Positions 1 to 8,082 of a stretch of DNA of 64,000 nucleotides are shown here, piece after piece. Positions within the stretch are counted from its first letter, which is position 1, and each line of letters begins with the position of its first letter. Both the position numbers and the translations under genes were made by a program. Source of the stretch: an uncultured bacterium (lineage in GTDB: Bacteria; Cyanobacteriota; Vampirovibrionia; Gastranaerophilales; Gastranaerophilaceae); assembly GCA_902801985.1 (NCBI GenBank), contig CADCKD010000012.1:1-64000 (forward strand). The letters are read 5' to 3'. The notes beneath the pieces were generated by a model that ran no database searches, was not told where the DNA came from, and saw only the letters and a list, made by a program, of their open reading frames with translations.

Positions 1-50
1 ATAATGTTTTTACTTCTTTAATAGTTAAATGCCTATATTCACCAGATTTT

Positions 51-74
51 AACCCGCTTAAATATAAGCGGGTT
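51..74 (+). terminator. Rho-independent terminator
   Basis: A 10-bp stem (AACCCGCTTA pairing with TAAGCGGGTT) with a 4-nt loop is followed by TTTATT. It most likely ends a plus-strand gene lying left of the window. No complete gene is visible in bases 1-212. Confidence 0.8.
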
Positions 75-153
75 TTTATTAGGGGTAAATTAAGTGCTGA
101 TAATGGTTAGGGTTTTATACACATTATTGCGTAAAATAATATATTATATTACC

Positions 154-181
154 TTGACTTTTAGGTTTTTACGGGTAATAT
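154..181 (+). promoter_or_regulatory. Sigma-70-type promoter of the SIMPL gene
   Basis: TTGACT (154-159) and TAATAT (176-181) are separated by 16 bp. A ribosome binding site GGGAG lies at 201-205, ahead of the ATG at 213. Confidence 0.6.
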
Positions 182-212
182 TGTACTGTCATTATCACAT
201 GGGAGAAAAGAA

Positions 213-938
213 ATGTTAGAGAAAGTAGAAAAATTTCAGGTTTTATTATTAGGTTTGGTCCTTGCTATCGGCGGAATTTGTGCCACAAAAATTATTTCAT
301 CTTCTATATCAAAAGATGTTATCACCGTAACGGGTTCATATTCTCAAAATGTAGTATCTGACCGCGGTTCATACGAATTTGAGGTTAATGCAAGAGGAAC
401 TTCCAGAGCAGATGCTTATGCTACTTTGAAAAAACAAAGACCACAAGTCATCGCATTTTTAAAATCACAAGGTTTTAAAGAAGAAGACATTGAGGAAAAA
501 TATATTAACGGCTACAACATATATGAAATAACTTACAACGGCGTTTCCACAAACAAAATTGTAGGGTTCAATGCAAGCCAACAGTACGTTGTTAAGTCAG
601 ATGATGTAAATAAAATCAAAAAATTATCAACTGATATCAACTCCTTAACTGAACAAGGAATTGATGTAAGCGGATATGCTCCATCATATTTTTATTCAAA
701 ACTATCTGATTTAAAGGTTGAAATGCTTGAAAAAGCTACAAAAGATGCAAAGCAAAGGGCATCTGCAATGTTAAAAGCAACACACAATCAGGTTGGCAAA
801 ATTCAATCACTTCAAATGGGTGTATTCCAAATTACACCTGAAAATTCTAATGATGTTTCAGATTCAGGTATCAGCGATACAGCTTCTATCAATAAAAAAG
901 TTACATCAGTTGCAAACGTAACATTTAGAATTAAATAA
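213..938 (+). CDS. SIMPL (DUF541) domain protein, membrane anchored
   Basis: This 241-residue protein starts with a hydrophobic segment at about residues 9-26 that can act as an uncleaved signal anchor, followed by a SIMPL/DUF541 domain (about 35-240). The repeated pattern of 'VTG' near the N-terminus, 'A...A...L' helices and a C-terminal 'V.NVTFRI' strand fits the family. SIMPL proteins are periplasmic or outer-membrane-facing oligomers of poorly defined role; the human namesake is a signalling protein. The start is supported by GGGAG 8 nt upstream and a clear promoter. It is a single-gene unit, convergent with the next gene, whose stop codon overlaps its end by a few bases. Family assignment is good; the cellular role is not known. 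Confidence 0.8.
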   Translation: MLEKVEKFQVLLLGLVLAIGGICATKIISSSISKDVITVTGSYSQNVVSDRGSYEFEVNARGTSRADAYATLKKQRPQVIAFLKSQGFKEEDIEEKYINGYNIYEITYNGVSTNKIVGFNASQQYVVKSDDVNKIKKLSTDINSLTEQGIDVSGYAPSYFYSKLSDLKVEMLEKATKDAKQRASAMLKATHNQVGKIQSLQMGVFQITPENSNDVSDSGISDTASINKKVTSVANVTFRIK

Positions 939-1227
939 CAACATCCAGAAGATTACCGTTATTAGATATAAAATCCTGTATAAAAGCTTCTTTTTGAGAT
1001 TTATCCTGCAAAGAACGCAGGTTTTCCAAAATCGGGGCAAGTACAGGATTTTTTAACTCAATTTCCTTAGCAAGAATTGCTGCACGCCCTTGATAACCGT
1101 ACTTACCAGGGAATTTTTTTTCAATAGAAGTACACAATCTCTTAGCTTCAGGATACACTTGAATACATAATGCTGATTTTAGAAATTCTGATGCGGGAAT
1201 TTTTTGGCCAAACGATATATTATTCAT
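931..1227 (-). CDS. Small protein with N-terminal SFGQ motif, unknown function
   Basis: I do not recognise this protein. From the ATG at 1227 it has 98 residues and begins MNNISFGQKIP, one of several proteins in the window with a short Phe-Gly type motif near the N-terminus. The remainder is helical and charged, without membrane segments. Longer reading to 1248 would need a TTG codon. The ATG at 1227 has no ribosome binding site, but TTTAAT (1234-1239 on the minus strand), preceded by an extended -10 TG, lies exactly 6 nt upstream, which predicts a leaderless transcript. The promoter is back to back with that of rnhB. The coding potential is reasonable, but function is open. Confidence 0.6.
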   Translation of the reverse strand: MNNISFGQKIPASEFLKSALCIQVYPEAKRLCTSIEKKFPGKYGYQGRAAILAKEIELKNPVLAPILENLRSLQDKSQKEAFIQDFISNNGNLLDVVI

Positions 1228-1260
1228 ATGCATATTAAAACATAACAAATTTTTTTTTGC

Positions 1261-1272
1261 TAAAATGACTTT
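1261..1272 (+). promoter_or_regulatory. -10 box of rnhB, 6 nt from the start codon
   Basis: TG-C-TAAAAT followed by GACTTT and then the ATG of rnhB. The expected transcription start coincides with the A of the start codon. Confidence 0.5.
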
Positions 1273-1911
1273 ATGAGTTTGCTTTTTGACTATGATAAAT
1301 CGTACAAAACTGTTATCGGAACAGATGAAGCAGGCAGAGGCCCTGCTGCGGGCGGAGTTTTTGCCGCATGCGTATATTTTCCTGAAATAACAGAAGGGCT
1401 GATAAAAGATTTGTCAAAGCTGAACGATTCTAAAAAACTCTCTAAAAAAATACGAGATGAGCTTTTTGATGTAATTAAAAACAACACAATAAACTCAATA
1501 ATATGCACTGAAGTGGAAGAAATTGAAAAAATTAATATACTGAATTCTTCACTCAAAGCAATGAAAATATCTTGTGAAAACGTCATAAAAGAAGCAAAAT
1601 TAACAGATTTTATTACACTTGTTGACGGCAACAAACTCATAAAAAATTATACATACCCCCAAAAATTTGTCATAAAAGGAGATGCAACCTCTGCATCAAT
1701 CGCCGCGGCGAGTATTTTGGCAAAAGTTACCCGTGACAGATATATGGAAGAACTTGCGCAAGAATTCCCGCAATACAAATGGGATAAAAACGCAGGTTAC
1801 TTAACAAAAGAGCACCTTGAAGCTATCGACAAATACGGACTATGCAAATACCACAGACCGTCATTTTTGAAAAAACATTTTGAAAAACAAAAACAATTGA
1901 CACTGTTTTAA
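1273..1911 (+). CDS. rnhB: Ribonuclease HII
   Basis: RNase HII cleaves the RNA strand of RNA-DNA hybrids and starts removal of misincorporated ribonucleotides from DNA. The 212-residue protein has the family signature DEAGRGP with catalytic Asp18 and Glu19, a further acidic residue Asp118 in VDGN, and Asp137 in KGDATS. Length is typical (about 200). The start ATG has no ribosome binding site; instead TAAAAT (1261-1266) with the extended -10 TG sits exactly 6 nt before it, so the mRNA is probably leaderless. It is monocistronic and divergent from the small SFGQ-motif protein. Identification is secure. Confidence 0.96.
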   Translation: MSLLFDYDKSYKTVIGTDEAGRGPAAGGVFAACVYFPEITEGLIKDLSKLNDSKKLSKKIRDELFDVIKNNTINSIICTEVEEIEKINILNSSLKAMKISCENVIKEAKLTDFITLVDGNKLIKNYTYPQKFVIKGDATSASIAAASILAKVTRDRYMEELAQEFPQYKWDKNAGYLTKEHLEAIDKYGLCKYHRPSFLKKHFEKQKQLTLF

Positions 1912-2040
1912 ATTCGCAGAGCTTAATTTTATTTTTCATTAGTTTAACATTTATTTACAAATCATAAATAATTTTTAAAGTTTTGCTCCGAGTCAACCGA
2001 TAACAAATTTGTAATCAGTTAATTATGGAGTAACCCCACA

Positions 2041-2196
2041 ATGATAAAGAAGATAACAACACCATCCACTAATAGATGCGAAAGTGTTGAATTAATATTA
2101 AGAGGAGCTAAAAAACGCAGAACTTTAGCATACGCAAATGCAGCTGAAGTAAATTCCGCATCAGGAATTAAAGCAAATCTGCGTGCTGTGAAGTAA
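2041..2196 (+). CDS. Possible 51-residue basic protein
   Basis: A short reading frame starts at an ATG preceded by GGAG (2025-2028) and encodes a 51-residue peptide, basic and without cysteine or membrane segments, ending in RAVK. I do not recognise it. A terminator hairpin lies about 50 nt after the stop, which fits a small transcribed gene in the otherwise empty space between rnhB and rbgA. It could equally be a chance frame. Confidence 0.4.
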   Translation: MIKKITTPSTNRCESVELILRGAKKRRTLAYANAAEVNSASGIKANLRAVK

Positions 2197-2247
2197 ATAA
2201 TTTACTAAGGAGTATAAAAGCTAATAAGAAGAGAGTTATATTATAAA

Positions 2248-2265
2248 CCGGCCCTAAAAAGCCGG
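2248..2265 (+). terminator. Terminator hairpin
   Basis: CCGGC (2248-2252) pairs with GCCGG (2261-2265), followed by ATTTTTATT. It follows the 51-codon frame. Confidence 0.55.
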
Positions 2266-2274
2266 ATTTTTATT

Positions 2275-2495
2275 GGGGTAAATGTACGCTGCCAAAGGTT
2301 GCGCCATGTTCTTCTATGGTTGCGTACGGGGGTAAATGTTGTTTATGTTTTTGCGTATCTGTTCCTCATGTCATTGCGAGCGGTAGCGAAGCAATCCAGC
2401 CGTTTATTAATTTATTATCATATACCTTATACGTCATCCTGAGCAAAGCGAAGGATCTTCTTTTTATAGATTCTTCGGACTTTGTCCTCTGAATG
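2275..2495 (+). repeat. Intergenic repeat cluster (GGGGTAAAT units plus two dispersed repeats)
   Basis: Two degenerate units start with GGGGTAAATG (2275 and about 2328), each containing GGTTGCG or TTGCGT. They run into a TCATTGCGAGCGGTAGCG element ending near 2400. A second element, TCATCCTGAGCAAAGCGAAG, begins at about 2432 and is followed by an inverted GACTTTGTCC/GAATGACG tail. The same modules recur in inverted orientation at 57340-57628, and the TCATTGCGAG element also at 32677-32710. No gene is visible between 2197 and 2542 apart from this. Confidence 0.8.
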
Positions 2496-2542
2496 ACGGT
2501 GCAACAAATGCTTTGCCAAAAGAATTATAATATAGGCAATAT

Positions 2543-3397
2543 TTAAGCCAATTTATCTAAAATAAACTTACCTATTTTACCTTCTCTAAAATCACGCAAA
2601 ATATAAACGGAAGTTCTTTCTCTGTCGGTGCTGCCGCCTGTTAACAACCAATTACGTTCAATAGAGATATTATCTATATTAAGCTCCAAATCTTCCGGAA
2701 GCTTGTAAAATTCCCTAAAAATCTTCTGTTGATTATCGTCCAAGATATTTAACAATTCTTGTGCGACAATCTCATTTGAATACGCATTTTCGCTTACAGA
2801 ATTAACAAAAGCCAATTTTTTTGCGATTTCTTGATCCTCTTGTTTCATCGGAATAATCCCCGGAGTATCCAAAAGCTCCAATTGCGGGTTAATTCTTACC
2901 CATTGCTGCTGCCTTGTAACACCGGCTTTTGCGCCTACCTTCGTTTTAGACGAGCGAGTAAGTTTATTGATAATACTGGATTTTCCAACATTAGGAAGAC
3001 CGACAACCATTATCCTTGCAGGCCTGCGCAATAACCCTTTTGCCATAAGCGCCTGAATTCTCGGTTCTGAAAGCCGTATTGCTTCTTTTATAATTATATT
3101 TAAGTCCTTGTTACTTTTTGCACTCGTCGGAATAACAGTAACGCCAAGTTCTGAGTGCAAATACTTCACAAACTTATCTAACTCGTTTTTATCAACCAAA
3201 TCCGATTTATTAATCAACAAAAATCTGGGTTTACTGTTAAGTAACCCAGATATATTGTTGTATCTGCTTGATAAAGGTATTCTCGCATCAAGAACTTCTA
3301 TTACGGCATCCACTAAAGAAAGCTGCTCTTTCAGTTTCCTTTCGGCTTTTGCTATATGCCCCGGATACCAGTGAATATGAGTCTTATCTTTTTTCAA
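2543..3397 (-). CDS. rbgA: Ribosome biogenesis GTPase RbgA (YlqF)
   Basis: RbgA is a circularly permuted GTPase that acts late in 50S subunit assembly. The 284-residue protein begins with the typical [10 protein letters not shown] segment. Its G motifs are in permuted order: NKSD (G4, residues 63-66), then GLPNVGKS (G1, 133-140) and DTPG (G3, 177-180), followed by a helical C-terminal RNA-binding domain. The start codon lies inside the end of rplS (14-nt overlap), so the two are co-transcribed and probably translationally coupled. This pairs a ribosomal protein with a factor that assembles the same subunit. Identification is secure. Confidence 0.94.
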   Translation of the reverse strand: MKKDKTHIHWYPGHIAKAERKLKEQLSLVDAVIEVLDARIPLSSRYNNISGLLNSKPRFLLINKSDLVDKNELDKFVKYLHSELGVTVIPTSAKSNKDLNIIIKEAIRLSEPRIQALMAKGLLRRPARIMVVGLPNVGKSSIINKLTRSSKTKVGAKAGVTRQQQWVRINPQLELLDTPGIIPMKQEDQEIAKKLAFVNSVSENAYSNEIVAQELLNILDDNQQKIFREFYKLPEDLELNIDNISIERNWLLTGGSTDRERTSVYILRDFREGKIGKFILDKLA

Positions 3398-3740
3398 TTT
3401 TTTCCTTAATACGAGTTGCCTTACCTGAACGTTCTCTTAGGTAATATAATTTAGAACGTCTAACATCACCATGTCTTAGAACTTCAATTCTATCGATTCT
3501 TGGAGAGTTGATTAAGAATACACGTTCTACACCAACACCTTGGAATACTTTTCTTACAGTGATTGTTTTGTTAAGACCTGAACCATGCATTTTGATAATT
3601 GTACCTTCAAATGCCTGAATTCTTTCTTTATTACCTTCTACGATTTTTACGAAAACTTTAACACTGTCACCTGCGCTGAAATTTGGCAAGTCTTTTGTTA
3701 AATATTCTTTTTCTAATGCATCAATAACAGGATTATTCAT
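3384..3740 (-). CDS. rplS: 50S ribosomal protein L19 (bL19)
   Basis: bL19 sits at the interface of the 30S and 50S subunits. The 118 residues match the family in length and pattern, with the conserved [23 protein letters not shown] and GVERVF segments and a basic C-terminus. The start has AAAGGAAAG upstream. It is the first gene of a two-gene unit with rbgA, which overlaps its 3' end; in many other bacteria the neighbour is trmD. Confidence 0.97.
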   Translation of the reverse strand: MNNPVIDALEKEYLTKDLPNFSAGDSVKVFVKIVEGNKERIQAFEGTIIKMHGSGLNKTITVRKVFQGVGVERVFLINSPRIDRIEVLRHGDVRRSKLYYLRERSGKATRIKEKIEKR

Positions 3741-3990
3741 TTTTTGCTTTCCTTTATATTTCTAACTGCTACTTATTTTTTTAATTCCTTAACTTGCGCT
3801 ATACAGACTTTTTCCACATTAAAATCCACGCAAGTGCACGTTTGCATTCTCGATAGTATAATAAAAAATTTTTATTTTCAAGTCGATATTTGCAGGATAT
3901 TACCATTTGTTAATAATTAAAATTTTAATAGCAATTTTTTCTTTTAGAGTTTTTATTTTAATCGAGAATAGTTATAGGAGCCACAAAATA

Positions 3991-4500
3991 ATGAACAATG
4001 TACAAAATACCCCGATCAATTTCACTGCAAAACTTGATGTTAGACAAATCAAATATAACAAAGAGCGTTGGGAAAATATCGCCAAGATTTTTGAAATGAA
4101 CACAAAAAAAATAAATGATGAATTCGAACTTTCCGAACGCAGCAGTTATCCTCTTAATTATCCTCCCTCATTACACTTAGACGCATACACATCTCGAGAA
4201 CAAAAATCAATTAATGAACATTGTGCAGACACTTTTGGCGAACATATGAAAAGTTTTTATGAAAATTCAGACGAAACTATCGCCAAAAAACTTGAAAAAT
4301 TACTAAGAATTTTTAGAAGAGAAGACAAAGATAAAGAAATTGCAAGAAATTTCTTCTCCGAAATTCAAAAAAATGACAAACATAATAATGCAACCGGATT
4401 TAATGAAAAATTTTGGGATGTTATTACAGAAAAACTTGAAGTAGACACAAGATTATCTCTCGATAGAGATTCTGTCCTTAAAAGATTTAATGTTTACTAA
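3991..4500 (+). CDS. Unknown protein with N-terminal INFTAK motif
   Basis: I do not recognise this protein. The best start is the ATG at 3991, which has AGGAG 9 nt upstream; the frame is open further upstream, but that extension looks like untranslated leader. The 169-residue product starts MNNVQNTPINFTAK, matching the Phe-containing N-terminal motif seen in several other proteins here. The rest is strongly charged, lysine- and glutamate-rich and helical, with no membrane segment. A terminator follows directly. It appears monocistronic. Confidence 0.65.
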   Translation: MNNVQNTPINFTAKLDVRQIKYNKERWENIAKIFEMNTKKINDEFELSERSSYPLNYPPSLHLDAYTSREQKSINEHCADTFGEHMKSFYENSDETIAKKLEKLLRIFRREDKDKEIARNFFSEIQKNDKHNNATGFNEKFWDVITEKLEVDTRLSLDRDSVLKRFNVY

Positions 4501-4510
4501 AATATTTACA

Positions 4511-4535
4511 AAATCCCGTACTAAATACGGGATTT
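4511..4535 (+). terminator. Rho-independent terminator
   Basis: A perfect 10-bp stem (AAATCCCGTA with TACGGGATTT), loop CTAAA, followed by TTTTATGG. It ends the 3991-4500 gene. Confidence 0.85.
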
Positions 4536-4554
4536 TTTATGGTATATTTTAATT

Positions 4555-4704
4555 ATGAGCGGCGATTATAAAAAATTATTGAATAAGAAAAAGAAAAAAT
4601 ATTGTGACCCAAAAACAATGGGGGTCAATATTGATAAAAACGAGTATTATGAAATCATTTTGTCAAATTCTGCACATCCTGAACAAATAACGAACAAGAA
4701 ATAG
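4555..4704 (+). CDS. Possible 49-residue lysine-rich protein
   Basis: An ATG frame of 49 codons, lysine-rich at the N-terminus, lies between a terminator and the SLH promoter. There is no convincing ribosome binding site. I do not recognise it and it could be a chance frame; nothing else coding is visible in 4536-4738. Confidence 0.25.
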   Translation: MSGDYKKLLNKKKKKYCDPKTMGVNIDKNEYYEIILSNSAHPEQITNKK

Positions 4705-4738
4705 AATAATATCTTTTGAGAAAATTTTTCATGACCAC

Positions 4739-4767
4739 TTTACATTTTTTTACCGTTATATTATAAT
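4739..4767 (+). promoter_or_regulatory. Strong promoter of the SLH protein gene
   Basis: TTTACA (4739-4744) and TATAAT (4762-4767) are exactly 17 bp apart. The predicted leader is about 45 nt and contains AAGAGGAAG as the ribosome binding site. Confidence 0.7.
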
Positions 4768-4819
4768 GCTACTGATGTTGGTTAACTCGTAGTAAAAAAA
4801 GAAAAGAGGAAGTACAAAA

Positions 4820-6091
4820 ATGAAAAAATTATTAGCTGGCTTATTAGTCGCAGGTATGCTTTCAATTACTACATCTCCTGTATTAGCTTATGCAGGTATC
4901 AACGATGTTGATGCTAACTACTGGGCTCAAACAGAAATTGCTAGTGTTGTAAGCGATTCAGTTATGTTTTTAAACAATGGTAAATTCAACCCTGAACAAA
5001 AAATTTCAAGAGTTGATTTCGTTACAGCTTTATTAAAAGTTTTAGGTCAAAGCAATGCACCTGTAGTATCAGATGTTGCATTCTCTGACGTTGCTAAATC
5101 CGGTGCAGATCACGATGCAATCGTTAGATCTCAACAAATCGGTTTAGTTTATGGTTATCCGGATGGAACTTTCAGACCTCAAGGTAACATCTTGAGAGAT
5201 GAAGCTCAATCAGTTATGAGCCACATCACTATCGATGGTACAGTAAATCCTGATATCGTTGCTAGATACTCAGATGCAGCTAAAGTTCCTGCATGGGCTA
5301 AAAATGTTTACGCTAAAACATTATCTTATGGTATTTACGTAAATCATCCAAATGAAAATGAATTAAGACCAACTGAAGATTTAACTAGAGCTGAAGCTGC
5401 TGTATTATTATACAGATTAAGCAAAAAATTAGATTTAGTTAAAGCTCAATACAAAGGTGCTGAAACTGTTTTAGGTACTGAACACCTTAACGTTACTAAA
5501 AAAGCTCCAAGCAATGAAGTAACAGTTACAAATATGAGAAATATCGTTAGAGAAGGTAACGTATTAGAAATGGAATACACAGATTTATTCAAATCTAAAC
5601 TAGCTTCTGCTGGTGATACAGTTACATTCACTAACCCTGAAGATATCGTAACAGAAGAAGGAACAGTTGTATTCCCAGCTGGAACTACTTTCTACGGTAC
5701 AGTTCTTGATGTTCAAGACCCACAATGGTTCAACAAAAATGCTAGAGTTTATACTCAAATCACAAAAGCTGTTCTTCCTAACGGTGTAACAGCTGATATG
5801 AACGCTAAACCATTCTACAAAGATTATGCTTTGAAAGAAGGTCCTTGGATGACAGCTGGTAAAGTTGCTCTTTACACAGTTGGTGGTTCAGCAGTAGGTA
5901 CCGGTGCAGGTGTTGGATTCTCATTCATTCCTGATCCTGACAAAGTAGGTACTGGTGTTGCTATCGGTACTCCTGTTGGTGCAGGCGTTGGTTTAATCAC
6001 AGGTTTCGTAACTCCTGGTTTGAACTACGTTGCTCACGAAGGTGAAGAAATCCAAGTTATCTTATTAGATGACGCTAGCGTTGCTAAGTAG
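4820..6091 (+). CDS. Secreted SLH-domain protein
   Basis: The 423-residue precursor has a signal peptide (about 1-23, ending VLAYA) and three SLH repeats at about 24-76, 88-140 and 154-210. SLH domains bind peptidoglycan-linked polymers and tether the cell envelope. The remaining part (about 235-423) has a segment reading FPAGTTFYGTV, a 'LPNG' turn, a glycine-rich hydrophobic stretch and a final VILLDD strand. This C-terminal layout resembles the 226-aa protein at 28891-29571. It is not the usual OprB-type porin found after SLH in cyanobacteria. Codon use is very uniform (GCT, GTT, AAA), typical of a highly expressed gene, and fits the strong promoter. The exact role is unknown. Confidence 0.85.
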   Translation: MKKLLAGLLVAGMLSITTSPVLAYAGINDVDANYWAQTEIASVVSDSVMFLNNGKFNPEQKISRVDFVTALLKVLGQSNAPVVSDVAFSDVAKSGADHDAIVRSQQIGLVYGYPDGTFRPQGNILRDEAQSVMSHITIDGTVNPDIVARYSDAAKVPAWAKNVYAKTLSYGIYVNHPNENELRPTEDLTRAEAAVLLYRLSKKLDLVKAQYKGAETVLGTEHLNVTKKAPSNEVTVTNMRNIVREGNVLEMEYTDLFKSKLASAGDTVTFTNPEDIVTEEGTVVFPAGTTFYGTVLDVQDPQWFNKNARVYTQITKAVLPNGVTADMNAKPFYKDYALKEGPWMTAGKVALYTVGGSAVGTGAGVGFSFIPDPDKVGTGVAIGTPVGAGVGLITGFVTPGLNYVAHEGEEIQVILLDDASVAK

Positions 6092-6115
6092 TCTTTAATA
6101 AATAATAGAGATATA

Positions 6116-6148
6116 AAACAGACTTTGAGAATTTCTCAGAGTCTGTTT
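6116..6148 (+). terminator. Rho-independent terminator
   Basis: A 15-bp stem (AAACAGACTTTGAGA with TCTCAGAGTCTGTTT, one G-U pair), 3-nt loop, followed by TTATA. It ends the SLH gene. Confidence 0.85.
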
Positions 6149-6185
6149 TTATATTAATCATAAATAATTAAAATGATACAAAAAT

Positions 6186-6206
6186 GCCGTAATTAAAAAT
6201 TACGGC
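6186..6206 (-). terminator. Rho-independent terminator
   Basis: GCCGTAATT pairs with AATTACGGC around an AAA loop. On the minus strand it is followed by ATTTTTGT, so it ends the sigma factor gene. Confidence 0.7.
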
Positions 6207-6244
6207 GAGTAAAAGGATAAACAAACACGAGAAATTCTGTATAT

Positions 6245-7147
6245 CTATGAAATATAACATGCCAATAATTCTTGGCCGGACTCTTTCATTTTACGCAAAG
6301 CGCGAAGTTCGGTTTGCCTGATGCACTCTTTTGTAACGCCATAAAGATTACCGATTTCTTCAAGAGTATATTTTTCACTGTCTCCAAGCCCGAAACGCAT
6401 TTTAACAACTTCTTGCTCTCTATCTTTTAATGTTGAAATAACATTATTGATATCATTTTTTAATGATTGATACTCAATATTTTCAGATACCAAAGTTTTT
6501 TCATCCGCTAATATATCAGCCACATTTAACTCTTTGCCATCATTTTTTTCGATACCATTTTCAATAGAAACAGTTTTTGTATACGCAGATAAAAACATTT
6601 CTATCTTATCAGGAGAAATTTTCATTTTTTTAGCTACATCTTCCAGTTTTACATTTGAATTCGATTCTTGCTCCATTCCTGATTTTAATTTTGAGTATTT
6701 TGACAATGTTTCCTGAATATATACAGGAATTTTCATGCAGTGTGATTGTTCTGAAATAGCCTTGAACATTGCTTGTTTAATCCACCAGCCTGCATATGTG
6801 GAAAATTTAAATCCAAGTTTGTAATTAAATTTGTCAACCGCAGCCATTAGCCCTAAATTACCCTCTTGAATTAAATCTACAAACGGCAACCCTGACATAT
6901 GAATTGTTTTTCTTGCAATAGTAATTACGAGTCTCAAATTTGCTTGAATAAGCTTTTGTTTTGCTTCCAAATCACCCTGTTCAATTTTTTGTGCAAGCTC
7001 TCTTTCTTCTTCAACTGTCAATTGCGGGTAAGCCATGATTTCACGAAGATAAGTATTTAACTCATCATTCTCATCTCTTGGAACACTTCTTCTTTCTACT
7101 CCGGCATAATTGGTCTTTAATTCTACAATTCTTTCTACATTGCTCAT
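6245..7147 (-). CDS. RNA polymerase sigma-70 factor, RpoD/group 2 type without region 1.1
   Basis: This sigma factor directs RNA polymerase to -35/-10 promoters. The 300 residues contain region 1.2 (about 31-60, YLREI), regions 2.1-2.4 (about 68-130, with [10 protein letters not shown] and [12 protein letters not shown]), region 3, and region 4 with an HTH (about 235-290, [18 protein letters not shown]). The short N-terminus lacks region 1.1, and the size fits either a compact RpoD or a group 2 SigA paralogue of the cyanobacterial kind. No anti-sigma gene is adjacent. The start is the ATG at 7147 with GAGGAG upstream. Family is certain; primary versus alternative status cannot be settled from this window. 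Confidence 0.92.
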   Translation of the reverse strand: MSNVERIVELKTNYAGVERRSVPRDENDELNTYLREIMAYPQLTVEEERELAQKIEQGDLEAKQKLIQANLRLVITIARKTIHMSGLPFVDLIQEGNLGLMAAVDKFNYKLGFKFSTYAGWWIKQAMFKAISEQSHCMKIPVYIQETLSKYSKLKSGMEQESNSNVKLEDVAKKMKISPDKIEMFLSAYTKTVSIENGIEKNDGKELNVADILADEKTLVSENIEYQSLKNDINNVISTLKDREQEVVKMRFGLGDSEKYTLEEIGNLYGVTKECIRQTELRALRKMKESGQELLACYIS

Positions 7148-7371
7148 AATTAAACTCCTCTTATTATCACAGCATAAATCTTGCGGTCTTATCAGTCCGC
7201 ATGGGGAAGGGTAAACACGATTTCTTATGGGGTATATACTTAGTATATACTATCGTATATAATTTTGCAAGTCATGTGTTAAGTTTTGTTAAAACACATA
7301 GAGAAAAATGCCCATTTTACAACATTTGAATATTGTTCATACTATAATGAGTTTGGGGTAAGGAGAAAGAT

Positions 7372-7878
7372 ATGAAATTATTTAAGAATATAAATTTTAC
7401 AAATGTTGTTATTATAACATTATTAATATTGTCTTTGTTGATAAATGTATATTGCGCATACAATACATATAAAGTAGAGCGAATTCTTTCAATCGCAATT
7501 GGAGGACAACCGGCAGCAAAACCTCAAAAAAGACCGTCAGATTATAAAATCGGTATGGATTACGAAAAAGCCGTAAAATCAGAAAAGCCTATGATGCTTC
7601 TATTTTACGCAGATTGGTGTCATTTTTGTATAGATTTTATGCCAAAATATGAGGCGCTATATAAAGAATACAAAAACAAATATAATTTTGTAAAAATTAA
7701 TGTAGAAGATCCACAACATGCTGCAGAAGTTGAAAAATACGCAATTACCGGTTTCCCTTCAGTATTTTTAGTAAACACTCAAAAAGATACACATATCCAA
7801 CTTGATAATAGTACATTTGGGGAAATCAAAAATTTGGAAAAGAATTTAGAAGATTTTTATAAGGAAAATGTCAAATAA
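7372..7878 (+). CDS. Membrane-anchored thioredoxin-like protein
   Basis: The 168-residue protein has one N-terminal membrane segment (about 11-28) followed by a thioredoxin fold. The redox motif is WCHFC (Cys83 and Cys86), with the cis-proline in GFPS at Pro129. Proteins of this kind act outside the cytoplasmic membrane in disulfide exchange or cytochrome and envelope protein maturation; substrates cannot be told from sequence. The start has GGAGAAAG just upstream and TATAAT at 7343-7348. It is a single gene with its own terminator. The WCHFC dipeptide differs from WCGPC of thioredoxin and is closer to DsbD-gamma-like or TlpA-like proteins. Confidence 0.85.
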   Translation: MKLFKNINFTNVVIITLLILSLLINVYCAYNTYKVERILSIAIGGQPAAKPQKRPSDYKIGMDYEKAVKSEKPMMLLFYADWCHFCIDFMPKYEALYKEYKNKYNFVKINVEDPQHAAEVEKYAITGFPSVFLVNTQKDTHIQLDNSTFGEIKNLEKNLEDFYKENVK

Positions 7879-7884
7879 AATTAG

Positions 7885-7914
7885 AGTCATGTATTAACAA
7901 TTTAATACATGACT
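7885..7914 (+). terminator. Rho-independent terminator
   Basis: A 13-bp stem (AGTCATGTATTAA with TTAATACATGACT), loop CAAT, followed by TTTATTT. It ends the thioredoxin-like gene. Confidence 0.85.
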
Positions 7915-8082
7915 TTTATTTAATGAATGATTTGTTATAATGTTAATGTTCTGCATTAGAAAGGGGTAAAATATAGAGAATAACAGGGGTTTAGAATTGT
8001 TAAAATTTGTTTACATTTTAATAAAAAACTAGCAATTTTTTTTCTTTTTAAGACTCTATATATATGGAAGGTGTGTAAGTAT

